Shown in pieces: positions 29,888-39,045 of a DNA stretch of 64,000 bases. The notes below the pieces were generated by a model that worked only from the letters and a program-made list of their open reading frames with translations, had not been told where the DNA came from and searched no databases. Made by a program: the position numbers and the translations under genes. The stretch lies in NCBI RefSeq assembly GCF_000022025.1, contig NC_011879.1, forward strand, positions 310,001 to 374,000, written 5' to 3'. Source of the DNA: Pseudarthrobacter chlorophenolicus A6 (lineage in GTDB: Bacteria > Actinomycetota > Actinomycetes > Actinomycetales > Micrococcaceae). How positions within the stretch are numbered: position 1 is the stretch's first letter; every line of letters starts with the position of its first letter.

Positions 29888-32389
29888 ATGGCACGTAACT
29901 CCAAAGCCCCCGCGGCACAGCCCCTGACGGACGTCTCCGTCCCGACCATGATGCGCACGCTGCTCCCGGGCGGCAGGATGCTCGGCGTGGACGGGTCCCT
30001 GTGGCTGGCGAGGAAGGTTCCGCTGGAACCGGTCGTGGACGCCAGATCCCTGGACGAGCGGATCAACGTGTTCACGCCGCTGATGGCCGCCTACGACGAG
30101 CTGGCAGCCATGTCCCACCCCTCCTCAAACCGACGGGCCCTGGCCCGCAAGGATTACCGCCAGACCAAGCTTCTGATGGTGAACCTCAAGAAGCTGTACA
30201 ACCCGGAATCAGGGCACCCGATCGCGGGTTTCCTGAAGGAGTCCTTCCCGCAGCAGACCACCGAGAAGCGTCTGCTGATCCTGGCCGTGAAGCTCTCCGG
30301 AAAACTGGGCGGCAACGGCGGCCTCCGCCAGGCCATCGACTCCTTCACAGAAACGCTGGTTGTCGGCGGCACACCGCTGTCGGACTACGACACCGACCTG
30401 GAAAGGGTCGACGCTGCCCTGGCCCGCTGCGGCTTCTCCGTCCCCAGTTCAAAGGAGATCTCCCTGGCGAACTCCTGGTGGAACCAGGGCCACTTCCCCG
30501 ACACGGTGGACCTTCCCCACTCGGACCACCTGCACATCTTCGCGGACGCAAAAGCGGTCCGCATGGCCGACGCCGCCGGCAGGGAGGACTGCCACAGCTG
30601 GCCTGTCATCCCCAACCACCGCACACTCACCATGGCGACGCTGGAAGGCTTCGACTTCGATTTCGTCTCACCCACCAGCACCGAAGCCCACTGGGCCACC
30701 GGGCTGATCGAGGACGACGCGGTCGCGGTCTCCATCAGCGCCCAGATTGAGCCGGCAAAGGTTACCCGCGCCGAGCTGCGCCGCCAGCGCAAGCGCTACC
30801 TGGACGACATCAACGAGCGTCTGAAGCAGAACAAGATGGAACTCTCCGAGCAGGAGGAAATGGTCCGGACCCTGGAATCCGTCGAGGAGGTCTACGCTTC
30901 CCGGGATGGGTCCCCGACCCTGGTTGACGCCTCAGTGCTGATTGCCTTCGACGGGGAAGTGGAAGACATCACCCAGGCAGGCGGCGGTTCGGCCGCCAAC
31001 CTGCGGGTCATGAACTTCCGCCAGCGGCAGGCATTGGCTGAGATGATGCTCTGCTCGCACATCAGGGCCAACCCCAACCTGCACGACATGCCTACCCAGA
31101 ACGTCGCCGCCTCCGGCATCCAGTCCCTCTCCACGGTAGGGGACAAGACCGGGGCGCTGATCGGGTTCACCGAACGTGACCGGCAGCCGGCGTACGTGTC
31201 CCCGACGGCGGCGTCCACCGCGGACGGTCTTCCGCTGATGCTCGTCGCCGGTGGTACCGGCTCGGGCAAAACCCAGGCACTGCTCTGGCTGGCGACCCAG
31301 ATGAACCAGATCCCCGGGCCCAAGTCCCCCCGTTCCCCGCAGGTGATCGTGGACCCCAAGATGGATTCAGACCACTCACCGACTGTTCTGGCCGCCGGCG
31401 GGCAGGTCATCTCCCTGGATGACCTTCAGCACGCGGACGGCGTCTTTGACCCGATCCGCTTCGCCCGCAGCCCCGAGGTGGGTGTCGACATGGCCGCGTC
31501 CATGCTCGGTTCCATCAACCCGTGGGGTGACAAGAAGGGCGAGTATGAAGTCGCTATCTTCGTAGCCCTGCGTTACGGGGTTGCGAACGGGGCCAAGTGT
31601 GTCGGCCAGGCGCTCCAGATCGCCCTGGCTCACGGCAAGGCACCGCACGACATGGTCAAGCAGGTTCTGGAACTGGCCGAAGCTTCCCCCATGTTCCGGG
31701 CCTGCGTGGGAATGAATCCCGAGTCTCAGGCCCTGAATATCTTCGACGGCATTACCCTGATCAAGGTCGGCAACTCCCACCTGGACCTGCCCGAGCCCGG
31801 AGCCATCGAAGGCGCACCGCTTATGCAGCGCGTCTGCCTGGCACTGGTCCGCATGATGGTATTCGGGTCGGCCATGGCCCTGACTGGCCGCGGCGGCGTC
31901 ATCCACCTGGACGAGGCATGGGTATTCCTTGGCGCAGGCAAGGCGGAGGTCGAGCGCCTCGGCCGCCTTGCCCGTTCCCAGGGCGTGCTCCCCGTGCTGT
32001 ACACGCAGCGGGTGTCCGATGCCCTCAAGGCTGAGCTGACGGGCTACATCTCACGTGGGTTCATCCTGCCGATCGAGGACAGGGACGAGTCCGAAGCGGC
32101 CTGCCGCCTCTTCAACCTCGAGCCCACACAGCAGCGTCTGGCCAGGATCCGGGCCAAGGCCATCGTCGGTGAAGGCGAATCTCAGGCCCCGAACCGGAAT
32201 TCGATGCGGGCCCTGCGCGACCCGAACACCAACAGGGTAATCCGCGGCGCCATCGGCATCTACGCGGACCTGACAGGCCGGGCCGTCCCGGTCGAGGTCG
32301 TCTTGCCGCCGAACTTCCTGACCATGGCCTCCACCAACCCGGAGGACATCCGGCGCCGGCAGGAAGCAGCTCAGGCAGTCCTCGTCTAA
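29888..32389 (+). CDS. VirB4/TraC-like T4SS ATPase
   Basis: 833 residues. Walker A LVAGGTGSGKTQALLWLA at ~453; the downstream IVDPKMDSDH segment, Walker B GGVIHLDEAWVFL at ~672, and the motif GVLPVLYTQRVSDAL are typical of VirB4/HerA-type transfer ATPases. It has the large N-terminal VirB4 domain but no transmembrane helix. It powers assembly or substrate transport at the inner membrane. A coupling protein (VirD4) is not visible in the window. Confidence 0.85.
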   Translation: MARNSKAPAAQPLTDVSVPTMMRTLLPGGRMLGVDGSLWLARKVPLEPVVDARSLDERINVFTPLMAAYDELAAMSHPSSNRRALARKDYRQTKLLMVNLKKLYNPESGHPIAGFLKESFPQQTTEKRLLILAVKLSGKLGGNGGLRQAIDSFTETLVVGGTPLSDYDTDLERVDAALARCGFSVPSSKEISLANSWWNQGHFPDTVDLPHSDHLHIFADAKAVRMADAAGREDCHSWPVIPNHRTLTMATLEGFDFDFVSPTSTEAHWATGLIEDDAVAVSISAQIEPAKVTRAELRRQRKRYLDDINERLKQNKMELSEQEEMVRTLESVEEVYASRDGSPTLVDASVLIAFDGEVEDITQAGGGSAANLRVMNFRQRQALAEMMLCSHIRANPNLHDMPTQNVAASGIQSLSTVGDKTGALIGFTERDRQPAYVSPTAASTADGLPLMLVAGGTGSGKTQALLWLATQMNQIPGPKSPRSPQVIVDPKMDSDHSPTVLAAGGQVISLDDLQHADGVFDPIRFARSPEVGVDMAASMLGSINPWGDKKGEYEVAIFVALRYGVANGAKCVGQALQIALAHGKAPHDMVKQVLELAEASPMFRACVGMNPESQALNIFDGITLIKVGNSHLDLPEPGAIEGAPLMQRVCLALVRMMVFGSAMALTGRGGVIHLDEAWVFLGAGKAEVERLGRLARSQGVLPVLYTQRVSDALKAELTGYISRGFILPIEDRDESEAACRLFNLEPTQQRLARIRAKAIVGEGESQAPNRNSMRALRDPNTNRVIRGAIGIYADLTGRAVPVEVVLPPNFLTMASTNPEDIRRRQEAAQAVLV

Positions 32390-32400
32390 GCCAGACACAT

Positions 32401-32432
32401 CGCCCCGGCATCCGAACCAGGATTCCGGGGCG
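32401..32432 (+). terminator. Hairpin after the VirB4-like gene
   Basis: CGCCCCGG, 16-nt loop, CCGGGGCG, followed by TTGTG. Confidence 0.55.
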
Positions 32433-32454
32433 TTGTGCTGCTAATTTGAATCCC

Positions 32455-32742
32455 ATGGACTCGGTCTTCCTGGAAGTCACCGACGACCTCTACCCGGGTC
32501 TGCGGTCGCGATGGATCCCCGCGTCCCAGATTTTGTCTTTGGGTGTCGGCAGCTACCAGGATGGGTGGGTTGTCAGGGTGGACGTAGCGGACAAGAGCCT
32601 TCCAGCATCTTCTCTCCTGAACACCGAGGCAGAGGCTAACGCAGCCCGACTTCACTTGGCCGAGCTCCTTCAGGGAACCGGCACGAGCTCGATTAGGGTC
32701 GTCCGCTGGCAAGGGTCAGACTTTGCCGGAGTGTGGCAGTAA
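32455..32742 (+). CDS. Unknown 95-aa protein
   Basis: ATG 32455 lies 7 nt after TAATTT, a more ordinary -10, and has no Shine-Dalgarno site, so it may also be leaderless. The protein (MDSVFLEVTDDLYPGLRSRW ... WVVRVDVADKSLPAS) looks like a small alpha/beta fold. Not recognised. Confidence 0.55.
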   Translation: MDSVFLEVTDDLYPGLRSRWIPASQILSLGVGSYQDGWVVRVDVADKSLPASSLLNTEAEANAARLHLAELLQGTGTSSIRVVRWQGSDFAGVWQ

Positions 32743-32828
32743 GACTGCTTTGAAGACTCGTCGCATCTGAGCATTTGGGCCTGATTTCCGGCCGTTCTCA
32801 TTAAGTGATGGACGTTACACGCCGATCT

Positions 32829-32859
32829 TGATGACGTTTGTCAGATCAGCCGCACACAT
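32829..32859 (+). promoter_or_regulatory. Class A element promoter
   Basis: -35 TGATGAC (32829-32835), 18 nt, ACACAT (32854-32859), 7 nt to GTG 32867. Confidence 0.8.
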
Positions 32860-32866
32860 AGTTTTC

Positions 32867-34030
32867 GTGCAACTGACTTCCCTCTCCACTGACTCCGAAT
32901 GCCACGACATCCTGCAGCGTCACGCTGACGGTTTGATCGATGGCACCGAGGCCCGACGGCTCATCGCCGAGTCCCTCCACCGCTCCGGCATCGCCTCTGC
33001 CGTCGCCCGCGAAAAGACCGTCATCGGCGTGCAGCTGATGCAGGACCTGGCGACCGAGATGGAAGAGCTACTCTTCCAGAAGGTGATGCAGACCGAGCCC
33101 GGCGGGTTCGACCTGGACCTGGGTCTGGAGGCTTCGGCGACCGGTTGGGCACGACAGTTGCTGCGCGCCGGCCGGCTCTCGATGATCCGCAACATCCAGA
33201 CCCGCACGACGTCGAAGATGACCCTCGTGGACCCGTCACCGATGCGTCAGTGGCAGGAAAGCGGATGGGTCGCCGGCCCGTACACCGCCTTCCACACCGC
33301 CACGACCAGTGACCGGATCGACCCGCAGAACCTGAGCCAGACTATGGAAGACGCCGCCGACTGGCTGCGCTCCAAAACCCGGCACCTGCGCGACAGCTCC
33401 AAACTCGCCGCCCAGGCAGCCACCATCATGCACGCCTACGGGGTCCCGGCCCTGGTCCGCCCCCGCATCCAGGAACGCAAGCGCCTCAAAGCAATGATCG
33501 ACGCGGAACCGGGCCTGGCCCACCGCTCCATCGCTGCGATGCGAGCCCTCATCGAAGGCGAACCGTACGAGGTCATCGACTCCGGGCTCATGGCCCTCTG
33601 GGACGACTACAGCTTCGAGCAGATCGACAACATCACCCGTGCAGCCCCCCGCGTCGCCGGGGTCCTGGTCGACTCCGTCCTGGCCGACCGCGCCCGCCCC
33701 TCCCGAACTGTACTGCGCTCCTTCCGCGCCTCCGTCAGGGCAATGGGCAAGGGCCGCGGCTGGGCACGCCTCGCCGAGGAGGTCTGCGAAGCGTTCATCG
33801 CGCTGGAGTTCGAAGCGTACTCATCTTTTGACACGACAGGGGCCGACTACCGCGAAGAACGGGTCGCCGGCCGCCGCATTGCCTGCCTGAAGGCCCCCGA
33901 CGTCTTCGCCCGCGCCCTGGCCTTCAAGGGACAGCGGCTCGGACTGAACGAGGCTGACCTGTATGACCAGCTGGACCGGCTGATCCGGTCCCTGACCGAC
34001 CTGGAAGTCAAGGTGCCCGAAGCCGCATGA
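32867..34030 (+). CDS. Unknown 387-aa protein
   Basis: GTG 32867 is chosen because it sits 7 nt after ACACAT; an earlier in-frame start (32828) would lie upstream of the promoter. The protein is soluble, helical and Arg-rich (ATGWARQLLRAGRLSMIRNI; RPRIQERKRLKAM). No motif recognised. Its stop overlaps the next membrane protein gene by 4 bp. Possibly a DNA-associated factor. Confidence 0.65.
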   Translation: MQLTSLSTDSECHDILQRHADGLIDGTEARRLIAESLHRSGIASAVAREKTVIGVQLMQDLATEMEELLFQKVMQTEPGGFDLDLGLEASATGWARQLLRAGRLSMIRNIQTRTTSKMTLVDPSPMRQWQESGWVAGPYTAFHTATTSDRIDPQNLSQTMEDAADWLRSKTRHLRDSSKLAAQAATIMHAYGVPALVRPRIQERKRLKAMIDAEPGLAHRSIAAMRALIEGEPYEVIDSGLMALWDDYSFEQIDNITRAAPRVAGVLVDSVLADRARPSRTVLRSFRASVRAMGKGRGWARLAEEVCEAFIALEFEAYSSFDTTGADYREERVAGRRIACLKAPDVFARALAFKGQRLGLNEADLYDQLDRLIRSLTDLEVKVPEAA

Positions 34031-34470
34031 ACATCTCCGAGAAGATCAAATCCCGTTTCTCCCGTAAGGGGCTCATCGCCCCGGCCCGCTGGACCGGCTT
34101 CACGGCGTTCAGCATCGCCCACATCATCACTGTGGCCCTGGCGCTCAATCTCCTGCCCCTGGACATCATCTGGTGGGCGGTACCCCTCCTGATTGTCCTG
34201 CCGGGCATCATCAGCATGACCCTGCTGCCTGGCGGCTGGAAGCGCTGGTACCGCTGGGCCGCACTCCTTGGCCTGGTCCTGATGGTGCTCGAATCGTCCT
34301 CCAACCCGTTCGTCGTCATCCTCTTTGGCGAAACTTGGATGCTGCACCGCGCCTGGATCACCGAGCGCACCATCCCGGTCAGGAACCTGTTCCGCCGCGG
34401 CAAGGCACAGGAGCCCGTCTCCGCTCCCGCCCCGAAGCCCAAGGGCTCCCGCCGCCCCAAGACCGCGTAA
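34027..34470 (+). CDS. Multi-pass membrane protein
   Basis: 147 residues with about three to four hydrophobic helices (~24-45, 47-70, 78-105) and a basic, Pro-rich cytoplasmic tail ending in KPKGSRRPKTA. It is coupled to the 387-aa gene. Function unknown. Confidence 0.65.
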   Translation: MNISEKIKSRFSRKGLIAPARWTGFTAFSIAHIITVALALNLLPLDIIWWAVPLLIVLPGIISMTLLPGGWKRWYRWAALLGLVLMVLESSSNPFVVILFGETWMLHRAWITERTIPVRNLFRRGKAQEPVSAPAPKPKGSRRPKTA

Positions 34471-34514
34471 GGCCCGCACACCCTTACGCTGCCCCGCCGG
34501 TTCACAACCGGCAC

Positions 34515-34549
34515 GGACCCGTCCACCGCCCCAAGGGGTGGGCGGGTCC
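34515..34549 (+). terminator. Hairpin after 34470
   Basis: GGACCCGTCCACC / GGTGGGCGGGTCC, 13-bp stem with one G-T pair, 9-nt loop, no T-tract. Confidence 0.5.
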
Positions 34550-34564
34550 CACCATCTCCGAAGA

Positions 34565-34588
34565 CGCCCGCCACCGGGCAGGAAGCAT
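34565..34588 (+). promoter_or_regulatory. Class B-like promoter
   Basis: CGCCCGC, then GAAGCATAG ending its core at 34588, followed by 10 nt to ATG 34599. The -10 core is the weakest of class B. Confidence 0.5.
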
Positions 34589-34598
34589 AGAGGCTGCC

Positions 34599-36848
34599 AT
34601 GATGCAGAAGACCCTCACCGAAACCGTTCGCCTCAGCACTGGAATCCCGACCGCCGATGCCCGGCCCGGCCAGGTCGCCCTCCTGGACGACATTGAAGCC
34701 GCAATCCGCGCCACCGGACACGTCTGTGGTGTGGCACCGACTGGCGTTGGGAAGAGCTTTTCGCTGCTCGCTCCGGCTATGGTGGCCGCCGCCAAGTACG
34801 ACCAGCGGACCATCATCAGCACCGAATCCCTGGCCCTGCTGAGCCAGATCCTGCTCAAGGATGCACCCGTCGCCGCCGCGGCCTGCGAGAAGGTCACCGG
34901 CACCCGGCCCAAGGTCGCCGTCCTGAAAGGCTTCTCCAACTACGTCTGCAGCCAGTCCGCCCGTGACGCTGCCGAACAGCTCACCGACACCGTCGGCCAG
35001 CGCCCGTCCCTGCCCTCGCTCCGGTCCAAGCTCAAGCGACTGGCCAACCAGAAGAACGTATTCCTGGACGGCCGCCCGTTTGACGCTGCAAATGGCGTGC
35101 CCCTGCTGCTGTGGGCTCTGTCCCTCGCCGCGGACCAGGCCGGAGACAAACAGTCCTACGAGGGCGTCACCACCCCTGAACTGTGGGACGCCGTTTCTGT
35201 CGGCCCCTCCGAATGCATCGGCGACACCTGCCCCATCTTTGACCTGTGCAAGCCACGCGCCGCACGGGCGAAGGCCGCAGAGGCCGACATCGTGGTGACC
35301 AACCACTCCATGCTGGCTGTCCAGGCCGCCAAGGGCGTCCCGGTCATCATCGGCAACAAGACCCTCGGCGAATTCCACATCATCATGATCGATGAGGCCC
35401 ACGCCCTGCCGGCCAACGTTCGCTCCGCAGGCGCCAGCGAAGTCTCGGCCGCGGCTGTCATGTCCCTGACCAAGTCCGTGTCCCGGACCCTGGACGAATC
35501 GGACCCTGCCGTCGGCCGGCTCATCAAGGAGGGCAACGCCCTGGCCATCGAGCTGGAGGACGAGCTCGCCGAGATGGCCAAGTACACGAAACCCGGCGAA
35601 GTGTGCAAAATCAAGGAGACAGCTGACCCGGTTGAGACCACAGGGGACATGATGATCGGTTGGGCCCGCAGCGTCAAAAACGCCCTCGACGGGGTGTCCA
35701 AGTCAAAGAACATCCAATCGAAACTCAAGGCCAAGAGGCTGGCCGGCCGTCTCGATGCCTTCATCGGGGCTGTCGGCCAGGTCAAGCTGCACCGGATCGG
35801 CACCGCCCGCTGGATCGAGCAGAAGACGCCGCCGGCCAACGCCAAGGTCCAGACGCCCTACTGGTGTGCCAACGCCTCCCCGGTGAACATCTCCGGGCTG
35901 CTGCAGGCCAATCTGTGGACCGCCCCGGTGATGGTGGACGAGGAAGACGAAATGGTTCAGGCCATGAAGGAAGCCGGCGAGCCGATCGAGGAGGAGACCG
36001 AGACCTACCCGATGACGGTCATCGCCGTCTCCGCGACCCTGCCGTCCCGGTTCGGCTACCAGGTCGGCCTGACCGCCGAGAATGTCGCCTATCCGTCCCC
36101 GTTCGACAAGGCCTACGATGACTCGCTGCTGTACATCCCAAAGCTGACCCCTGAGGAGATCCCGGAAATGTTCCCGGGCTGGCGGCCGGGCACCAAGGGA
36201 AAGTTCAACGGGGCCCTGCACCAGGCCTGGGCGACGAAGAAGAACGTCGAGCTTGTGGAGGCCAACATGGGATCGGCCCTGATCCTGTCCGCGAACTCTA
36301 CCGCCGGCAAGGCGTATGCGGCGGCGCTGCGCCGCGCCGCGAAGGGCCGCTGGAACGTCTACTCCCAGTGGGACGGACTTTCCACCCAGCAGCTCACCAA
36401 CCTGTGGCGGGACGACGTGAAATCCGTGCTGGTCGGCACCAAGTCGTTCATGACCGGCGTGGATGCCAAGGGACGCACCTGCTCACTGGTAACCATCGAC
36501 CGGATCCCGCGCGCAGCCGGCAACCCGGTGGACGACGCCCGCGTCGAAGCGATCATGGACGCCCTGCAGATCGGCAAATGGGCCGCGGATACCTACGTGT
36601 ACGTCTCCGACGCCGCACTGCTCCTCGAGCAGGCCCTCGGCCGGCTGATCCGGTCCGTGTCCGACTTCGGGATGGCAGCCATCCTGGATCCGCGGATGCT
36701 CAAGACCGGTCCGGTGTCCTACCCGGAACCGACCCGGAAGGTCTACAAGGACGCCGCGGGAAGGTTCAGCAAGGTCACCACGAGCCAGTCCGCCGCTGAG
36801 GAATACCTTCACAAGATCAGCGCCCAGGCCTTCGCCCTCGCATCCTGA
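34599..36848 (+). CDS. DinG/XPD-like Fe-S superfamily 2 helicase
   Basis: 749 residues. Walker A GVAPTGVGKSFSLL at ~43; Cys residues around YVCSQSA, SECIGDTC and FDLC could hold the XPD-type 4Fe-4S cluster; DEAH box MIDEAHALP at ~263; C-terminal motif VI LEQALGRLIRS. This is the layout of DinG-family 5'-3' DNA helicases. An accessory role in replication or R-loop/fork clearing is plausible; DinG-type helicases also occur in defence and plasmid loci. Confidence 0.8.
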   Translation: MMQKTLTETVRLSTGIPTADARPGQVALLDDIEAAIRATGHVCGVAPTGVGKSFSLLAPAMVAAAKYDQRTIISTESLALLSQILLKDAPVAAAACEKVTGTRPKVAVLKGFSNYVCSQSARDAAEQLTDTVGQRPSLPSLRSKLKRLANQKNVFLDGRPFDAANGVPLLLWALSLAADQAGDKQSYEGVTTPELWDAVSVGPSECIGDTCPIFDLCKPRAARAKAAEADIVVTNHSMLAVQAAKGVPVIIGNKTLGEFHIIMIDEAHALPANVRSAGASEVSAAAVMSLTKSVSRTLDESDPAVGRLIKEGNALAIELEDELAEMAKYTKPGEVCKIKETADPVETTGDMMIGWARSVKNALDGVSKSKNIQSKLKAKRLAGRLDAFIGAVGQVKLHRIGTARWIEQKTPPANAKVQTPYWCANASPVNISGLLQANLWTAPVMVDEEDEMVQAMKEAGEPIEEETETYPMTVIAVSATLPSRFGYQVGLTAENVAYPSPFDKAYDDSLLYIPKLTPEEIPEMFPGWRPGTKGKFNGALHQAWATKKNVELVEANMGSALILSANSTAGKAYAAALRRAAKGRWNVYSQWDGLSTQQLTNLWRDDVKSVLVGTKSFMTGVDAKGRTCSLVTIDRIPRAAGNPVDDARVEAIMDALQIGKWAADTYVYVSDAALLLEQALGRLIRSVSDFGMAAILDPRMLKTGPVSYPEPTRKVYKDAAGRFSKVTTSQSAAEEYLHKISAQAFALAS

Positions 36849-36873
36849 CACTTTTCAGATTTGCCGTACACAG
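36843..36873 (+). promoter_or_regulatory. Class A-like promoter
   Basis: TCCTGAC (36843-36849), 18 nt, ACACAG (36868-36873) within GCCGTACACAG. The gene start is ~57 nt further, after its own ribosome site. Confidence 0.5.
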
Positions 36874-36930
36874 ATTCGTTACCGGCACACCCAACCGAGC
36901 AAGAACCACCAGCCCCGAAAGGCAGACACT

Positions 36931-37248
36931 ATGTCCCCCGTCATCACCTCCATCGCACCAAAGTCCGTCGTTGTCTTTGGCAAGGAAAAAGGATGCGTCC
37001 AGTGCAACGCCATGGACCGCGCTATCGCCAAGACCGACATCAAGGTCACCAAGGTGGACGGCACCACGGACGAGAACCGCGAGTACTGCATGAGCCTCGG
37101 GCACACCCAGGCACCCACCGTCGTGGTCTACCAGGACGGTGTCGTCATCGACTCCTGGTCAGGATTCAACCCGGGCAAGATCGACGAGCTCAAGAACGAC
37201 CCGCTGGTTGAGCGCACAGCCCCGGTCCGCGAACTGATCGCAGCCTGA
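36931..37248 (+). CDS. NrdH/glutaredoxin-like thiol protein
   Basis: 105 residues with a thioredoxin-fold core: VVVFGKEKGCVQCNAMDR (active site C-V-Q-C), then the cis-Pro loop TQAPTVVVYQDG. This is NrdH-redoxin-like. It would reduce ribonucleotide reductase or another disulfide enzyme and so support dNTP supply for element replication. The C-terminal 15 residues are extra. Confidence 0.8.
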   Translation: MSPVITSIAPKSVVVFGKEKGCVQCNAMDRAIAKTDIKVTKVDGTTDENREYCMSLGHTQAPTVVVYQDGVVIDSWSGFNPGKIDELKNDPLVERTAPVRELIAA

Positions 37249-37260
37249 CCACATTGCCCT

Positions 37261-37292
37261 GAAGCCCGCCGTCCACCCAGACGGCGGGCTTC
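37261..37292 (+). terminator. Intrinsic terminator-like hairpin
   Basis: GAAGCCCGCCGTC, 6-nt loop, GACGGCGGGCTTC; perfect 13-bp stem. Confidence 0.7.
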
Positions 37293-37330
37293 TGCGTTAC
37301 CTGCACTACGCCTGTATTTGAGAGGAACCC

Positions 37331-37579
37331 ATGCGCAACCCCGTTGGAACTCCCACCGCCGCCAGGCTCCTGGGCCTGCGACAGAATGACGCTGCACGGA
37401 ACAGCCGCCCGCTGCCGTCAGCAGGGGCCACCCACTTCTGGAATCCGTCCCGGGGCGGCGGATCGGTCATCGTCGGAGCCGACGGAACATTCCTCTTCAG
37501 GGGCTCTTCAGCCACTTGGGACCGGCACCTCGAGGACTATGTCGCAGGATGCCGCACAGAGCCCGGGGACAACGTGTGA
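37331..37579 (+). CDS. Unknown 82-aa protein
   Basis: ATG 37331 with GAGAGGAA upstream. GGGSVIVGADGTFLFRG looks like a beta-hairpin; no cysteines except one, no membrane helix. Not recognised. Confidence 0.55.
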   Translation: MRNPVGTPTAARLLGLRQNDAARNSRPLPSAGATHFWNPSRGGGSVIVGADGTFLFRGSSATWDRHLEDYVAGCRTEPGDNV

Positions 37580-37636
37580 TCCCTGTCTCAAGATCTGCCA
37601 AAGATTGCGGCCAGGGCCTGCCATGACACCGGATTC

Positions 37637-37643
37637 TACGCAT
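37637..37643 (+). promoter_or_regulatory. Class C box TCTACGCATGT
   Basis: TTCTACGCATGT overlapping the start of the HA-repeat gene. If transcription begins 7 nt downstream, GTG 37654 rather than ATG 37642 would be used. Confidence 0.5.
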
Positions 37644-38550
37644 GTTTTCGGATGTGAACATACTGACGATTCCCGGCGCAGCGGCACCCGCGTCGGCCCT
37701 TTCCACAGACGCCAGCGCCGCCGCTGACCCGTGGACCGCCAAGGCAGCCACCGTCGCCGACTTCGTTGCCCGGTCCGGCCGTCTACCCGTCGCCGGTCCC
37801 GACCTGGTGGAGGACGAACTGGCAGGCTGGCTCGCTGTCCAACGCAGAGCAGCCCAGCAGAACCGGATCACGGACGAGCACCGCCGCTACCTCGACTCGA
37901 ACATCCCGGGATGGCGCCAGACCAGGCAGGAACGCTGGGACTCCCAACTGGCCTTGCTGGCGGAAGCCTCAGCCAACAACACCCCTGTCCGCGGCCAGTT
38001 GAAGGTATGGCTGAAATCCCAGCGCAGGGCTGCGGTGGCAGGCAACCTGGCCGTCGAACGAAAATCCGCTCTGGACGCCAGGGCCCCCGGATGGGACCGG
38101 CCAGCGGCCGACGCTGAAACTCTTTGGCTGGGCCGGGCTGAGGATCTCGCGAATTACGTCGACTTCGCGGGCCGGCTTCCCTCCAGCGCCGGGGGCACCG
38201 CAGAATCTGCCGGGCTGTACCGGTGGATGAACTACCAACGGAGCCTGGCCAAGGCCGGGAAAATCACGACGAAACGGCGCAAGTGGCTCGACAAGAATGT
38301 CCCGGGCTGGTTGCCCGCGCCGGACGGCCGCGAAGTGCAGTGGTCCGCCCACGCGACAGCCCTCCAGACATTCCTGACGTCAACGGGCCGGTGGCCACGG
38401 GTGGCAGTTTCCGCCGAGCGCACCCTCGCCCGGTGGCTGGGCACGCAGCGGGCCGCTGCCAGGGCTGGACGGCTTACCGCCGCCCGACGGGAGAAGCTCG
38501 ACACCGTTGCCGTGGGCTGGCTGCCGGCCGGGCGGGGACCGGTGGCATGA
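37642..38550 (+). CDS. Helicase-associated (HA) domain repeat protein, four-repeat type
   Basis: 302 residues made of about four HA-type units, each with a W-(L/M)-x-x-Q-R motif and ending in (V/I/A)PGW: WLAVQRRAAQQNRI ... SNIPGW, WLKSQRRAAVAG ... ARAPGW, WMNYQRSLAKAG ... KNVPGW, WLGTQRAAARAG ... VAVGW. The helicase-associated domain normally sits at the C-terminus of actinobacterial helicases and is thought to bind nucleic acid. Here it stands alone. It overlaps the next HA gene by 4 bp. The true start may be GTG 37654. Confidence 0.7.
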   Translation: MFSDVNILTIPGAAAPASALSTDASAAADPWTAKAATVADFVARSGRLPVAGPDLVEDELAGWLAVQRRAAQQNRITDEHRRYLDSNIPGWRQTRQERWDSQLALLAEASANNTPVRGQLKVWLKSQRRAAVAGNLAVERKSALDARAPGWDRPAADAETLWLGRAEDLANYVDFAGRLPSSAGGTAESAGLYRWMNYQRSLAKAGKITTKRRKWLDKNVPGWLPAPDGREVQWSAHATALQTFLTSTGRWPRVAVSAERTLARWLGTQRAAARAGRLTAARREKLDTVAVGWLPAGRGPVA

Positions 38551-39023
38551 TGCTTGACGAGAAGAAGACCATCGAGAGTGTCGCCAGGTTCTTCGCAGAG
38601 CACGGACGCTGGCCCTCAGCCGCTTCCTCCTCCAGCTACGAAAGCGCCGCAGGCATCTGGCTGAACCTGCAGCGGGTCGCGGACACCGCAGGCACCATTG
38701 ACCCGTTCCGTGCGTCCTTCCTGGACCAGCATCTGCCCGGCTGGAGGGCGTGTTCGGAAGACATCTGGCAGGAACGGGCCCGGGACGCGTCGGACTTCAT
38801 CCTCGCCCACGGCCGGCTCCCGGCGTTCAACGCCGAAGCAAAGGGCGAGCAGCTCATCGCCATCTGGCTGGCCAATCAGCGCGCCCTGAAGCAGGGGGAC
38901 CAGCTTCCCTTCGCCCGGCTCACCTGGCTCGACGCGCACTGTCCTGGCTGGCTCGGAGAACTGCCGGCGAAGACAATCCGGGTCACCAGGCCCGTGTTTG
39001 GGCTTAAACGGCACCCGTCGTAA
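38547..39023 (+). CDS. HA domain protein, two-repeat type
   Basis: 158 residues with two HA-like units (IWLNLQRVADTAGTID ... HLPGW; IWLANQRALKQGDQLP ... HCPGW), clearly related to the preceding protein. It overlaps that gene by 4 bp and precedes the adenine methyltransferase by 22 bp. Free-standing HA proteins beside a methyltransferase suggest a DNA-targeting complex; this is inference. Confidence 0.7.
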   Translation: MMLDEKKTIESVARFFAEHGRWPSAASSSSYESAAGIWLNLQRVADTAGTIDPFRASFLDQHLPGWRACSEDIWQERARDASDFILAHGRLPAFNAEAKGEQLIAIWLANQRALKQGDQLPFARLTWLDAHCPGWLGELPAKTIRVTRPVFGLKRHPS

Positions 39024-39035
39024 AAGTGGCCGCAT
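39012..39035 (+). promoter_or_regulatory. Class B element promoter
   Basis: CACCCGT (39012-39018), 11 nt, CCGCAT, AG and 8 nt to ATG 39046. The -35 part overlaps the last codons of the HA gene. Confidence 0.65.
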
Positions 39036-39045
39036 AGAGGCTGTC